The notes beneath the pieces are model-generated. The model searched no databases. It was not told the origin of the DNA and worked only from the letters and a program-made list of their open reading frames with translations. Positions 1 to 7,904 of a stretch of 64,000 bases of DNA are shown here, one piece after another. The DNA comes from Acanthosoma haemorrhoidale (Eukaryota > Arthropoda > Insecta > Hemiptera > Acanthosomatidae), in NCBI GenBank assembly GCA_930367205.1, contig CAKNEZ010000012.1, forward strand, positions 124,001 through 188,000. Direction: 5' to 3'. The stretch's first letter is position 1, and each line of letters starts with the position of its first letter. The position numbers and the translations under genes were made by a program.

Positions 1-222
1 CCTGTTGTGCATCAATTTAAAATCTTGTTGTTTTGAGAAGGGAGGGGGGTGTTGAATATATATATAGCTGAAAGAAACCGCATTTGTGCAAACCAGTGTT
101 TACTTTCGAAAAGCCCATTGCTTCTACAAAACAACCGTGAGTATTATTGTTTAATATTTTTTAAAAGTTTAAAGTTTTAAAACGTCATATGGATATGAAC
201 TTATAATAGCTTTTTTATTTAG
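1..222 (+). promoter_or_regulatory. Promoter, leader and 5'UTR intron of the first viral gene
   Basis: An ATATATATAG TATA-like run lies at about 57-67. Further on, GTGAGT at 137-142 is a good splice donor, and a T-rich tract ending in TTTATTTAG finishes at 222, exactly one base before the ATG at 223. I infer an 86-nt intron (137-222) in the leader. The TATA call rests on base composition only; the intron is supported by both consensus ends. No open reading frame occupies this stretch. Confidence 0.5.
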
Positions 223-664
223 ATGTCTACAAATGATAAATTTCTAGCTGAAAAATTTAACCTCGCTACTGTCAAGGAATACAACCGTATTGACGAATTA
301 CAAATAGGTCAAAAATATAGAATTTTAAGTCTAAAAAAAACTACAACCAAATACGGTCCTGCATTATTAGCAACGCTGGAAGATTGGTTCTATCATGAAG
401 AACACGGACAGCCGTTTATTAGGGAAACGTACGTCGTTTTTTTACCTCAGCGCTACTCAAAAATTGTGACGGAAGAAGAATTAAATAGTTATAATGGTAA
501 TTATAATTTAAAATGTAAATAAATTTTCTTTTGTTATTAAACGATCCTGTTTTTTATATTTTTTTTTTTTTTGTATAGGAAACTTTATTATGACCTACGA
601 GGGAAGAGGACCACAAAATTCGTTTAAATTAAAATTTGAAATTATTGAAAATATATTAAAATAA
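223..664 (+). CDS. Small OB-fold-like conserved Polinton/adintovirus protein, two exons
   Basis: I read this as exon 1 at 223-496, an 82-nt intron at 497-578 (donor GTAATT, acceptor T-tract plus GTATAG) and exon 2 at 579-664, giving 119 residues. The unspliced frame stops at 522 after eight AT-rich codons, whereas the spliced frame continues with a basic/hydrophobic tail. Visible motifs are TKYGPALLATLED (about residues 43-55) and VFLPQRYSKI (about 72-81). This pattern recurs in small proteins linked to arthropod and cnidarian Polintons, and its short beta-rich layout suggests an OB-fold-type nucleic-acid binder; that function is inference. It is the leftmost gene and is transcribed rightward with the next two. 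Confidence 0.55.
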
Positions 665-768
665 AAATATTAAAAAAATGTGAATTTTTTTATATTTATA
701 ACAAATTTCCCCTTCTTCTCCTTTTAAGATGTATCATTTTTCCTCATGCATGCATTGTGTCTTTAGTC

Positions 769-1152
769 ATGAATGTGTTAAGAAGTCTAGAAGGTTCTCC
801 ATATTATGAGCGTTTCCTCCTTAAATATCCTTCTATCACACTAGACCATCAAAATGTTTTAACATTTATAAATGTTCGAAACCTTATTGATAAACTATAC
901 CATTACGTAAAGTTAATTGGAACAGATGAACAATCCAACGGACATTACATTACTTGTATGTGGAGTGATCCTGAAGCTAGAGAGGGACCTGATACGTGTT
1001 ATTGCTGTTTGATAGGATCGACTCTCTATGCTATAAAAAACCTGTTGAGCAAACTTTACTTTGAGGAAAGACATCACCACATTGATGGTGAGGAAAATAA
1101 TCAAAGTGTAAGTTATAATGATGAATCAGAGATTGATTTTCTTGAGTACTAA
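769..1152 (+). CDS. Unrecognised 127-residue viral-block protein
   Basis: An ATG at 769 opens a frame to the stop at 1150-1152. A longer start at 757 would need GTG, so I chose the ATG. The protein is neutral to acidic, has a CYCC cluster and a WSDPEAREGPDTC segment in its middle, and ends in a His/acidic tail. A TTTAG acceptor-like sequence ends at 766, so an upstream exon is possible. I do not recognise a family. Its place between the OB-fold-like gene and the next small gene, with AT-rich spacers, fits a compact viral early cluster. Confidence 0.45.
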   Translation: MNVLRSLEGSPYYERFLLKYPSITLDHQNVLTFINVRNLIDKLYHYVKLIGTDEQSNGHYITCMWSDPEAREGPDTCYCCLIGSTLYAIKNLLSKLYFEERHHHIDGEENNQSVSYNDESEIDFLEY

Positions 1153-1255
1153 CACCAAAAAAAAAAAATAATAAAATAAAAACTAACCTCCCACTTTTTA
1201 AATTAAAAAAAAAAAATAATCACCTTGAGAGAAAAGAGGGCTCAGTTTAACAACG

Positions 1256-1756
1256 ATGATGGTTCAATACACAACAGAGTTAGCATTAGTAACTGTCTAT
1301 CCACTCAATTATTTATTGAAAAAGTGTATAAAAGTAGGGCTCCGTGCTGGAGTACCAATGATAGCTCTAGTCGACAAGAAATCTACAATCTACCTAGACA
1401 AAGAACAATGGGATGAATTGAGAGCCTGGTCTTCGAACATCTTGAATCATTTCAAGAAGAAAAAAAAGATAAAAACTGATGCTGCGAGCGTCACAGAAGA
1501 AAATGATTCGATTCGATTAAAAAATATTAACATCTCACTAACGAAAAGAGGTAAAGTAAGATTGTTGAAAATTGAACATGTTTATCCATGGACACTATTG
1601 ATGAATGAAAACATTACACCATATATAAAGTTAATATCACCAAATATTATTTTGAAAAAATGTGAATGTATTAAATTGTGTGAACTGTTTGATTATGTTT
1701 CAAAATCATTGACTTTTTTGTACAATGTTATTGAAAAATTCGAGTACAACCAATAA
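1256..1756 (+). CDS. Unrecognised 166-residue basic protein
   Basis: The frame starts at the first of two adjacent ATGs (1256, 1259) and ends at 1756, just ahead of an AATAAA at about 1754. A KKKKK tract is followed by a Ser/Asp-rich linker and a second half with alternating hydrophobic segments. LDKEQWDEL at about residues 47-55 loosely recalls ssDNA-binding PC4-type folds, but the match is too weak to name. It converges on the leftward cluster across about 157 bp of T/A-rich sequence that could carry polyadenylation signals for both strands. Confidence 0.45.
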   Translation: MMVQYTTELALVTVYPLNYLLKKCIKVGLRAGVPMIALVDKKSTIYLDKEQWDELRAWSSNILNHFKKKKKIKTDAASVTEENDSIRLKNINISLTKRGKVRLLKIEHVYPWTLLMNENITPYIKLISPNIILKKCECIKLCELFDYVSKSLTFLYNVIEKFEYNQ

Positions 1757-1913
1757 AAATATTTTTTTACAACAAATTGTTTTTTTATTTTTTAAATCAC
1801 TTTTTTTTTGTCCTATTTATAAATTTAAGGTTGATAAAAAAAAAAAACCACATGTATTTTAACATTTTTATTATTAAATAACAATAATAAAATTACAAGA
1901 TTATATAAAAAAA

Positions 1914-2660
1914 TTATTTCAAATTATCTAAAAACCACTGACATTCAGGATTATTAGTTTTATGATAACTGTAAGGAGAAATTGTACATGTTGACAATGT
2001 TTTAAATTTTAAATTACAAAAGTAGCAAGTAGCAGTGTTTTTACATCCTCTGATAAAACCGTTGAAGGCCAGCAGCATATGCTCAGGTTTCATATTTATT
2101 GTTTTGTTAGTGAATGTATTACGTCTTACTGATTCAATAGAAAGGTCCACTTTTTTCGGATTCATTCTCATCCAGTGACCCAAATTGTGGGCTTGATTGA
2201 GGGAACATACATATTTGTTCCAGGATCTGTCACGATGATATCGACATTTAATCGTGGTATCTGACAATTTATTTAGAGATGGACAGGAAAAGTTATGAAG
2301 GTCGTAGACAGGTCTCTTCAATATATCTTCTAAAAATATACACTTTTCACAACCCTTGGCGTACAAATAATCATATTGTTCTGTTGCTGTTGTGATAGTG
2401 ATCACTAACTTATCATATTCTATTTCACCGTAATCCCAGAAAATTCCATGAAGATTTTGCATCACCCATAGATTTTCAGATAATTGATCATCTTGATGAG
2501 GAGGTTTAAAGAACCAATGTTGCGCTGTCGATTGTTTTACATCTACTATCGAAAGCTCTTTTATTATAAAATCACGACGTCCGTTAATCACATCGATATA
2601 AGCTTGAAAATCGATGACTGCAACGCGATGAGCGGTAGGTTTAGACATGGCGTTCGTCAT
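1914..2660 (-). CDS. Conserved Polinton-associated protein with C-terminal BIR-like zinc site
   Basis: This 248-residue product has two parts. The N-terminal half carries VIDFQAYID, a KELSIVD segment and LHGIFWDYG, an arrangement seen in a hypothetical family common in arthropod and cnidarian Polintons; acidic residues in beta-strand context hint at an RNase H/exonuclease-like fold (inference). The C-terminal 70 residues fit a baculovirus IAP repeat: an Arg and TF upstream, NGF in place of the usual AGF, then C212-x2-C215-x17-H233-x6-C240. The canonical spacing between the second Cys and His is 16, and the usual Trp is absent. BIR domains bind caspases or other partners; whether this one does is unknown. 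It lies downstream of the capsid gene on the same strand. Confidence 0.6.
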   Translation of the reverse strand: MTNAMSKPTAHRVAVIDFQAYIDVINGRRDFIIKELSIVDVKQSTAQHWFFKPPHQDDQLSENLWVMQNLHGIFWDYGEIEYDKLVITITTATEQYDYLYAKGCEKCIFLEDILKRPVYDLHNFSCPSLNKLSDTTIKCRYHRDRSWNKYVCSLNQAHNLGHWMRMNPKKVDLSIESVRRNTFTNKTINMKPEHMLLAFNGFIRGCKNTATCYFCNLKFKTLSTCTISPYSYHKTNNPECQWFLDNLK

Positions 2661-2710
2661 CTATCCTTTCAACAGAGATACTGAAGTAAATTCTGCATTT
2701 GTCCGGGTAT

Positions 2711-3943
2711 TTAATACAACTTTCTTACCAAACCAGTCCCCGCCTCATATTCGACGATCTTGTCGTGTATCGTGAGACAGTAGGCTCTCGTATCGTTAGG
2801 AAAATTTTTATTCATTTCGAATTCGAGTCTCATGTCGACTGTTGCATTCTTAACAGCTTCGCTTTGTTTAGAACAATCGACGACTACGATGGGCGCGAGC
2901 TCCATAAAATCTTGTCTATTCAATAGAGGTTCAGGATTGACTTTCCCGTAATAGCTGACTTGAAACCTAGAAAACATTTCGTAGAGTAGAGCCGTTTTTC
3001 CCTTGTCCCAATCCAAGTTGAGATCGTCATAAGGATACTGTTCCGAGTTGAGGAATAACTTTATATTTCTTAAATCGCAGTGATCAAAGTTACTACAATC
3101 CTTATCTTTTCGTTTGAGTCTTCCGGTTTGGAAGGCGACAATAACATAACGTGGTTTTTCCAATTGTGATGATGTTTTTACAGCCCAAGTTTCGTTTGGA
3201 GTTCCTGTAGGTAGAGCCGGGTGTTCATTCAAATCCCACGATCTGAAGGATATCGGAAGTTTCTGATTCTTGTCTATTACTTTAAGAATTCTCAATCTCT
3301 GTTCATCGGAAAGCTTGACATGCGGTACTTTCCATATCAGCTTATCCAATTTAATATCCACATTGTCGGTATTGTTAATTCCAAAAACGGAGTTGTAATC
3401 TGTATTTGATCTGATAAGAATCAATTCCTGCTTTACGTTTAGGAGTATATGTTTGAAATCTTCAGCAAACCCGAGAAGGACATGAAGTGGTATGCAAACG
3501 TTAAAATTACCATTCTTTACAATAGATAGCGTTTTATTTTTGCTAGGAATAATCCATCCTCCATTTTCTAACCCTTTGATGGTGTTGGGAGTTTGCGATA
3601 CGTAGCCTTTTAATGTGCTAGTTATTCCAGGATTGCGAACTTTATCTATCTCTATACCGTTTAATTCGTAGCGTATTTCATCGAAGAGGAATGCAAAACC
3701 GTTGTTCGATATAGAAGTTTCGGTACTAGGAGTCCCATCAGCTTTGGTCACTGAGATCGACCCCTCTAAATAGATAAAACTATGAGCCGGTAGGGTGTAT
3801 AGGTCTTGCTGTTGAATCGGGATTCTTATTTCATCCGACTTGTTCAGTGTCGATGAGGCGTAAGGTTGATGCGTATGATACTCGAAAGTACTTATGGCCT
3901 CATCGAAAAGAATATCAGAAGAAATATTTAAAATGTTATACAT
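2711..3943 (-). CDS. Major capsid protein, double jelly-roll (hexon-like)
   Basis: This 410-residue frame is uninterrupted. It contains segments characteristic of adintovirus/Polinton hexon-like capsid proteins that arthropod annotations often label F54H12.2-like: an N-terminal EYHTHQPYASSTLNK, a FLFDEIRYELNGIEIDKVRNPG block near residue 90, LGFAEDFKHI, a VKTSS...YVIVAFQTGRL strand in the second jelly roll, and a YYGKVNPEPLL and FPNDTRAYCL region near the end. The product forms the icosahedral shell. It sits in the usual order of hexon, small ORF, penton, protease on one strand, with a start only 4 bp from the stop of the preceding small ORF. No frameshift or stop is seen, so the gene looks recently intact. 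Confidence 0.88.
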   Translation of the reverse strand: MYNILNISSDILFDEAISTFEYHTHQPYASSTLNKSDEIRIPIQQQDLYTLPAHSFIYLEGSISVTKADGTPSTETSISNNGFAFLFDEIRYELNGIEIDKVRNPGITSTLKGYVSQTPNTIKGLENGGWIIPSKNKTLSIVKNGNFNVCIPLHVLLGFAEDFKHILLNVKQELILIRSNTDYNSVFGINNTDNVDIKLDKLIWKVPHVKLSDEQRLRILKVIDKNQKLPISFRSWDLNEHPALPTGTPNETWAVKTSSQLEKPRYVIVAFQTGRLKRKDKDCSNFDHCDLRNIKLFLNSEQYPYDDLNLDWDKGKTALLYEMFSRFQVSYYGKVNPEPLLNRQDFMELAPIVVVDCSKQSEAVKNATVDMRLEFEMNKNFPNDTRAYCLTIHDKIVEYEAGTGLVRKLY

Positions 3944-3946
3944 TTT

Positions 3947-4108
3947 TTAAAAATTTTTCAAATGAAATCCTAAACGTCGTAAAAATAATTTGTTCTCTGA
4001 TGTTAACCTTACCGAACGTTTCTTTAAACTAGTTGAGTTGTGAGATTTTTCTTCTCTTTTATAGGCATAAATCTTCTTAGGAGAATAGCGATTAAAATCA
4101 ATAGCCAT
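3947..4108 (-). CDS. Small basic 53-residue protein between penton and hexon genes
   Basis: An ATG at 4108-4106 opens 53 codons ending in TAA at 3949-3947. The frame overlaps the end of the penton gene by 11 bp and stops 3 bp before the hexon ATG, so it fills the gap exactly. The product is Lys/Arg-rich with the segment RLTSENKLFLRRLGF near its C terminus, which resembles a short conserved protein found at this position in arthropod adintovirus-like elements. It may bind DNA or act in virion assembly; that is inference. It is below common ORF length cut-offs and easily missed. Confidence 0.65.
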   Translation of the reverse strand: MAIDFNRYSPKKIYAYKREEKSHNSTSLKKRSVRLTSENKLFLRRLGFHLKNF

Positions 4109-4799
4109 ATTTTCTTATATGCAATCTTGCCGTTATGGTCTCTCCGCGAAAATTTATCAGTTGTCCGTTTTGGTCTAATATTCTCAGAGTGATATTTTCA
4201 ACCGTTCTCACGTTGATCGGGTGATAAATGACTGGAGAAGGACTTTCGACGATTTTATATCCAGGATCTACGGTCGGGAAGAATTGATGTATGATGTGAT
4301 TCGGCTCACCGTTCAGATAAGAACCAGTAGCTATGTTACAGTGTATGGATATAACGTTAACCTTCATAATTTCTACAATATCATCTGAGACGTGGTAGCC
4401 CTGTTTAGGCTCTAATACGGTATTTGGTTCATTGAATCCCAAAAGCGGTCCGATGGAATTCGGTTTGTCGGGGACATTGAAGTATACCTTTTGAGTTGAG
4501 CGTAATTCCGTCTTTAGAGTATTGTTATTACCTCTGAGGAGAATACCATCGTTGTCTTGAATGTTTTCTTCGAGATATGTGGAAATAGACTCGATATCAT
4601 AGGATCCTTCAGGTATCTGAATCTTTTGCTCGCCAAAATAAAACATATCACATTCATTTTGTATTATGTTTGGTATGGTGTTGTAAGTTTCAAAAGAAAG
4701 GAGACCTATCTCATAATTATTTTCACTCAAATCTATAAAGGGAAAAAAGTTTGCCGATAAAACGTTTGATTTACCCGACAGCGTTACCGTCAGATTCAT
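4098..4799 (-). CDS. Minor capsid (penton-like, single jelly-roll) protein
   Basis: This 233-residue uninterrupted frame begins with a beta-rich N terminus (LTVTLSGKSNVLSANFFP) and ends in the typical block VIYHPI, then ITLRILDQNGQLINFRGE and ITARLHIRK. That ending is diagnostic of the Polinton/adintovirus penton-base-like family. The protein would occupy the fivefold vertices. It overlaps the small ORF downstream by 11 bp and lies 22 bp below the protease stop, consistent with one leftward transcription unit. Confidence 0.85.
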   Translation of the reverse strand: MNLTVTLSGKSNVLSANFFPFIDLSENNYEIGLLSFETYNTIPNIIQNECDMFYFGEQKIQIPEGSYDIESISTYLEENIQDNDGILLRGNNNTLKTELRSTQKVYFNVPDKPNSIGPLLGFNEPNTVLEPKQGYHVSDDIVEIMKVNVISIHCNIATGSYLNGEPNHIIHQFFPTVDPGYKIVESPSPVIYHPINVRTVENITLRILDQNGQLINFRGETITARLHIRKYGY

Positions 4800-4821
4800 T
4801 TTTGATATCTTATACAGATTT

Positions 4822-5178
4822 TCATCCGTATTTATACAGAAATTGAAGACACAAATGCCCGCAGTAGGGTGTGTTCCATTTTTGGTAATTGCTTCTGTTA
4901 TAATATATGGTGGTGCCTTTCAAATAATCCGACAACTCTGGTGGGGGTCTCAAATTACCGAATGGATCGAAATATAAAACATTCTCGCCTTTTTTGATGT
5001 AACATACCCAATGAGTGCCGGGGCGATCACTCGTATCGAAATTAACAATTGCACTTTCATTCAGTCTGATTTTGTATGGTAACCTGTCAATCATGAACAC
5101 TCCTCTAAAATGAGGAACTCCTATCGCATATTTTTCCAATTCTGTGTCCGTTAAAGCCCTCGAAGGGAGTGAGGATAG
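4822..5178 (-). CDS. Adenain-like maturation cysteine protease, probably expressed by stop readthrough
   Basis: The frame opens immediately after the UGA that ends the PLA2 gene and runs 118 codons. The first ATG falls after the conserved KYAIGVPHFRGVF region, so initiation there would remove family sequence; the first 13 codons (LTDTE and onward) also look like genuine protease N terminus. Catalytic elements follow the adenain order: His in GTHWV, Asp in YFDPFG, Gln in NYQKW and Cys in PYCGHLC. At about 118 residues it is shorter than adenoviral proteases (about 200), as is usual in these elements. It would process capsid precursors inside particles. Expression by UGA-CUA readthrough, by a non-AUG start or by unseen splicing are the alternatives. 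Confidence 0.8.
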   Translation of the reverse strand, partial: LSSLPSRALTDTELEKYAIGVPHFRGVFMIDRLPYKIRLNESAIVNFDTSDRPGTHWVCYIKKGENVLYFDPFGNLRPPPELSDYLKGTTIYYNRSNYQKWNTPYCGHLCLQFLYKYG

Positions 5179-6006
5179 TCAAATACCCTCCTCTCCTCTA
5201 TGATATAAACCGTAACCTTTTCTGTACGGTTTTAAGTATAGCCCACTACCTATTTTCTGTTCTTCCATTTTGAGGTTATGTCTTTTCATCTCTTCGAGTT
5301 TTTCTTTCGCATCTTTCGCTTCGTTTACCGCTTTGGCTATAGCAGACGCGCCTCCGGCCAGGGAGCCGATCGCCGATAGCCCCGCCATTATGGGTACCAG
5401 AAGTGGTAAGAATCCTCCGCTCTTTGGTAATGGTAAAATTCTAGGTGAGCGAGGAATAGAATCGTATTTTTTCAAAAAACGTTTGGCTTTTGTCAGGGCT
5501 AATCGCGATGCTTTACTTAGAGATGACACGTCCTTTACACGCGCAGCATCGATTATATTTCTGAATTTGAGACTCTTTGTTTTCCTCTGAATTTTTTTTC
5601 TTTTCACAAAATCATTACCATTGGTCTCCTTTTTCTTTCGTCTATTTATTTTGTTTACTAATCCAGCTCCTAAATGAACTTTAGCTTTCATAGCGTTTGT
5701 AACTGCCCAGCCAAATGCTTTTTCACTCGGAGACGAATCTTTAGCTAGAACTCTCTGCCAAGCTTTTTCTGCAAGAATGCGATCAGCCTCTGACCTTTTA
5801 TTGCTATCAGTATATTGATGATAAATGATATCGTGTTCTTTGCACGCTCGATCTAAAGGGTTTATTCCCCCGTCTCCTCGATCTAAACGTTTTTTTAACT
5901 TCGTGCCAGGACCGCAAAAATGGTAACCAGGTAGGTGAGCTTCAAATGGGAGCCGATCTATAAGTCTGTTAATTAAGCCTCTTCCTCCTTTAATCACTTT
6001 AGTCAT
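5179..6006 (-). CDS. PLA2-domain virion protein with pX/pVI-like hydrophobic C-terminal region
   Basis: Residues about 25-110 form a parvovirus-type phospholipase A2 domain: Ca-binding loop YHFCGPGT (28-35) and catalytic CKEHD with His58-Asp59, followed by a DRILAEKAW helix. Such domains hydrolyse membrane phospholipids and are linked to endosome escape in other small animal viruses; that role here is by homology. A basic middle region precedes a hydrophobic Gly/Ala/Leu-rich segment (about 195-225) and a C-terminal GSGLYLKPYRKGYGLY motif typical of arthropod Polinton proteins. The gene heads the leftward cluster with a TATA box just upstream, and its UGA is followed in frame by the protease. 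Confidence 0.82.
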   Translation of the reverse strand: MTKVIKGGRGLINRLIDRLPFEAHLPGYHFCGPGTKLKKRLDRGDGGINPLDRACKEHDIIYHQYTDSNKRSEADRILAEKAWQRVLAKDSSPSEKAFGWAVTNAMKAKVHLGAGLVNKINRRKKKETNGNDFVKRKKIQRKTKSLKFRNIIDAARVKDVSSLSKASRLALTKAKRFLKKYDSIPRSPRILPLPKSGGFLPLLVPIMAGLSAIGSLAGGASAIAKAVNEAKDAKEKLEEMKRHNLKMEEQKIGSGLYLKPYRKGYGLYHRGEEGI

Positions 6007-6089
6007 ACTGAAGAGAGCTTTTCATCGCCCACTACTATTTATACCGTGGACCGAGGGTTTTTTTCCGTTTAGTTGAAACAGAAGAAAAA
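6007..6089. promoter_or_regulatory. Divergent promoter between the two late-type clusters
   Basis: Only 83 bp separate the ATG of the leftward PLA2 gene and the ATG of the rightward packaging ATPase. On the minus strand TATAAATAG occupies 6043-6035, a strong TATA box that would give a very short leader for the leftward unit. Read rightward the same bases give TATTTATA. One compact element may therefore drive both directions. The assignment rests on motif and position only. Confidence 0.5.
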
Positions 6090-6788
6090 ATGCGATTGGA
6101 ACAGCAGAAAGAAAAAATTCAAATACTAGACGTCATCCCGAAGGATCTAGTAAAACGAAACGAGATTAAACGTCATGGACCTTTATTACCAGATAGTATA
6201 AGGGCGATAATTTGTGGTCCGAGCGGATGTGGAAAAACCAATCTTATAATAAGCCTTTTATTAGACCCGAAAGGACTCAAATTTGAAAATATTTACTTAT
6301 ACGGTAAAATGTTGAACCAACCTAAATATGATTATCTACGTTTAGTAATGGAAAGAGTACCGCAGATCGGTTATAATACTTTCACCGCTAATGAACATGT
6401 AATCGACCCTGAAGAAGCAAATGAAAATTCCATTTTTATTTTTGATGATGTCGCTTTGGAGAACCAGGATATTATACGCAAGTTTTTCTCCATGGGGAGA
6501 CACAAACACCTCGATTGTTTTTATCTTACACAAACGTATACGAGAATACCAAAACATCTCATTAGAGATAATGTTAATTTTGTTATACTTTTTAATCAAG
6601 ACGATCTTAATTTAAAACACGTTTATAACGATCATCTAAGTTCACCTGATATTCCATTCCAAACATTTAAAGACATGTGTTATTTGTGCTGGAAGGATGA
6701 TCCCCACGAATTCATTGTAATTGATAAGACATCACCTAGTTCTTCAGGACGGTACAGAAAGGGTTTCGATTCATTTATAATTTTATAA
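6090..6788 (+). CDS. FtsK/HerA (A32-like) genome-packaging ATPase
   Basis: The 232-residue product has Walker A GPSGCGKT at residues 43-50 and a Walker B strand IFIFDD at 115-120, followed by the YLTQTYTRIPKHLIRDNVNFVILF stretch that carries the sensor region in this family. Members pump DNA into capsids in adintoviruses, Polintons, poxviruses and relatives. Length is typical of the Polinton branch. It is the first gene of the rightward cluster and shares its promoter region with the PLA2 gene. Confidence 0.85.
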   Translation: MRLEQQKEKIQILDVIPKDLVKRNEIKRHGPLLPDSIRAIICGPSGCGKTNLIISLLLDPKGLKFENIYLYGKMLNQPKYDYLRLVMERVPQIGYNTFTANEHVIDPEEANENSIFIFDDVALENQDIIRKFFSMGRHKHLDCFYLTQTYTRIPKHLIRDNVNFVILFNQDDLNLKHVYNDHLSSPDIPFQTFKDMCYLCWKDDPHEFIVIDKTSPSSSGRYRKGFDSFIIL

Positions 6789-6826
6789 AAAGAAGAGCGT
6801 AACTGATATTAAAATCAGTTTTAAAT

Positions 6827-7876
6827 ATGAAGCGTTCGATACTGCAAGATATCGTTACAACAAGTAAACATTTGCGAAAAAAATTCAAAAATCTCCGTGA
6901 AGAACTTAATCAGTCTGACGAAGATTTCAAAAGGACTTTGAAACCTATAACTGAACCTCTTTACCAGTTAACTTCTCATTTAATGAAATCTTCTTCTAAA
7001 GAGGAGCCATTGGAGGAGGATTTGATTAGCAAAAGTGTAAAAAAAGAAAGTGAAGATAATTTCATAAACGGAACTGAAACTTCTTACGCCCAACTGGAGC
7101 AAGGTCCTTCTACATCGACCCCTATTCGGCATAAACAGCCTTCAATAGAAAAAAGATTTGGATCAGATGACGATAATGATGATGACAGTGAAGAATCAAA
7201 AGAGGAGAAAACAAAGTTAACTCCCTCTCGAATGCAGGAAATATTAAAATCAACTCCAGAAGGTAGAAGAATATTACAAGCCCGATTACAACTCTTCCAA
7301 TTAGGCTCACTGATATCTCCTTATATGGAAAAATATATTACCGGTGATACCGAGGATATGGATACGAGGTATGGTATTAGAATGCTCCCTCAAGGCGGTA
7401 TGGCCATCGGAAATTCAAAAGTTACAGTTACAAAAGACGTCATCACTATTGGTGATGAAAAAAAGAAACAATATAAGAGTACTCCAGGTCTATACCAGTT
7501 ATTATTTATGAAAGAGCCGAAAGGTTATAATCGGAAGGATTTAGACGTTTATAAGGAAATAGTAGATTTGACGAATACTCACAGACAACATTATAGTAAA
7601 GAAAAACCTTTAGCAGGTAATCGAGGATTAAAATACAAGAATATCATATCTCCCTTGTTTAAACCTAAGGAATCGTCATCATCCGGAGACAAATCCGGAA
7701 AAGGTTATAACTGGATGCGAGAAGGTGAAACTGTGTACGAACATTGGGATAATCCTAACGAATTAGTGGATCGTCTGAGACTTTTGATAGCATCGACATC
7801 GAGCGGTCACAGGGGGCATCAAAATGAGATAAATTCTATAATAGAGGAGCTCCGAGAAGCTAATATAATTTACTAG
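6827..7876 (+). CDS. Conserved Polinton/adintovirus accessory protein of unknown function
   Basis: This 349-residue protein has an N-terminal charged helix (KHLRKKFKNLREEL), an acidic Ser-rich linker at about 90-130 and two conserved blocks: a central DTRYGIRMLPQGGMAIGN / TPGLYQLLFMKEPKGYN region, and a C-terminal WDNPNELVDRLRLLIAS...NEINSIIEELREANI block. The same blocks occur in many proteins annotated as uncharacterised in aphid, hydra and spider genomes and sit next to Polinton ATPase and integrase genes. The biochemical role is not known to me; a structural or scaffolding role is possible. Confidence 0.65.
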   Translation: MKRSILQDIVTTSKHLRKKFKNLREELNQSDEDFKRTLKPITEPLYQLTSHLMKSSSKEEPLEEDLISKSVKKESEDNFINGTETSYAQLEQGPSTSTPIRHKQPSIEKRFGSDDDNDDDSEESKEEKTKLTPSRMQEILKSTPEGRRILQARLQLFQLGSLISPYMEKYITGDTEDMDTRYGIRMLPQGGMAIGNSKVTVTKDVITIGDEKKKQYKSTPGLYQLLFMKEPKGYNRKDLDVYKEIVDLTNTHRQHYSKEKPLAGNRGLKYKNIISPLFKPKESSSSGDKSGKGYNWMREGETVYEHWDNPNELVDRLRLLIASTSSGHRGHQNEINSIIEELREANIIY

Positions 7877-7904
7877 AATTTTGATTGTACGCAATAGTAA
7901 CGCT

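Noticed and set aside
1256..1756. PC4-like ssDNA-binding protein
   Set aside because: Only a short LDKEQWDEL-like similarity; the rest does not follow the PC4 pattern.
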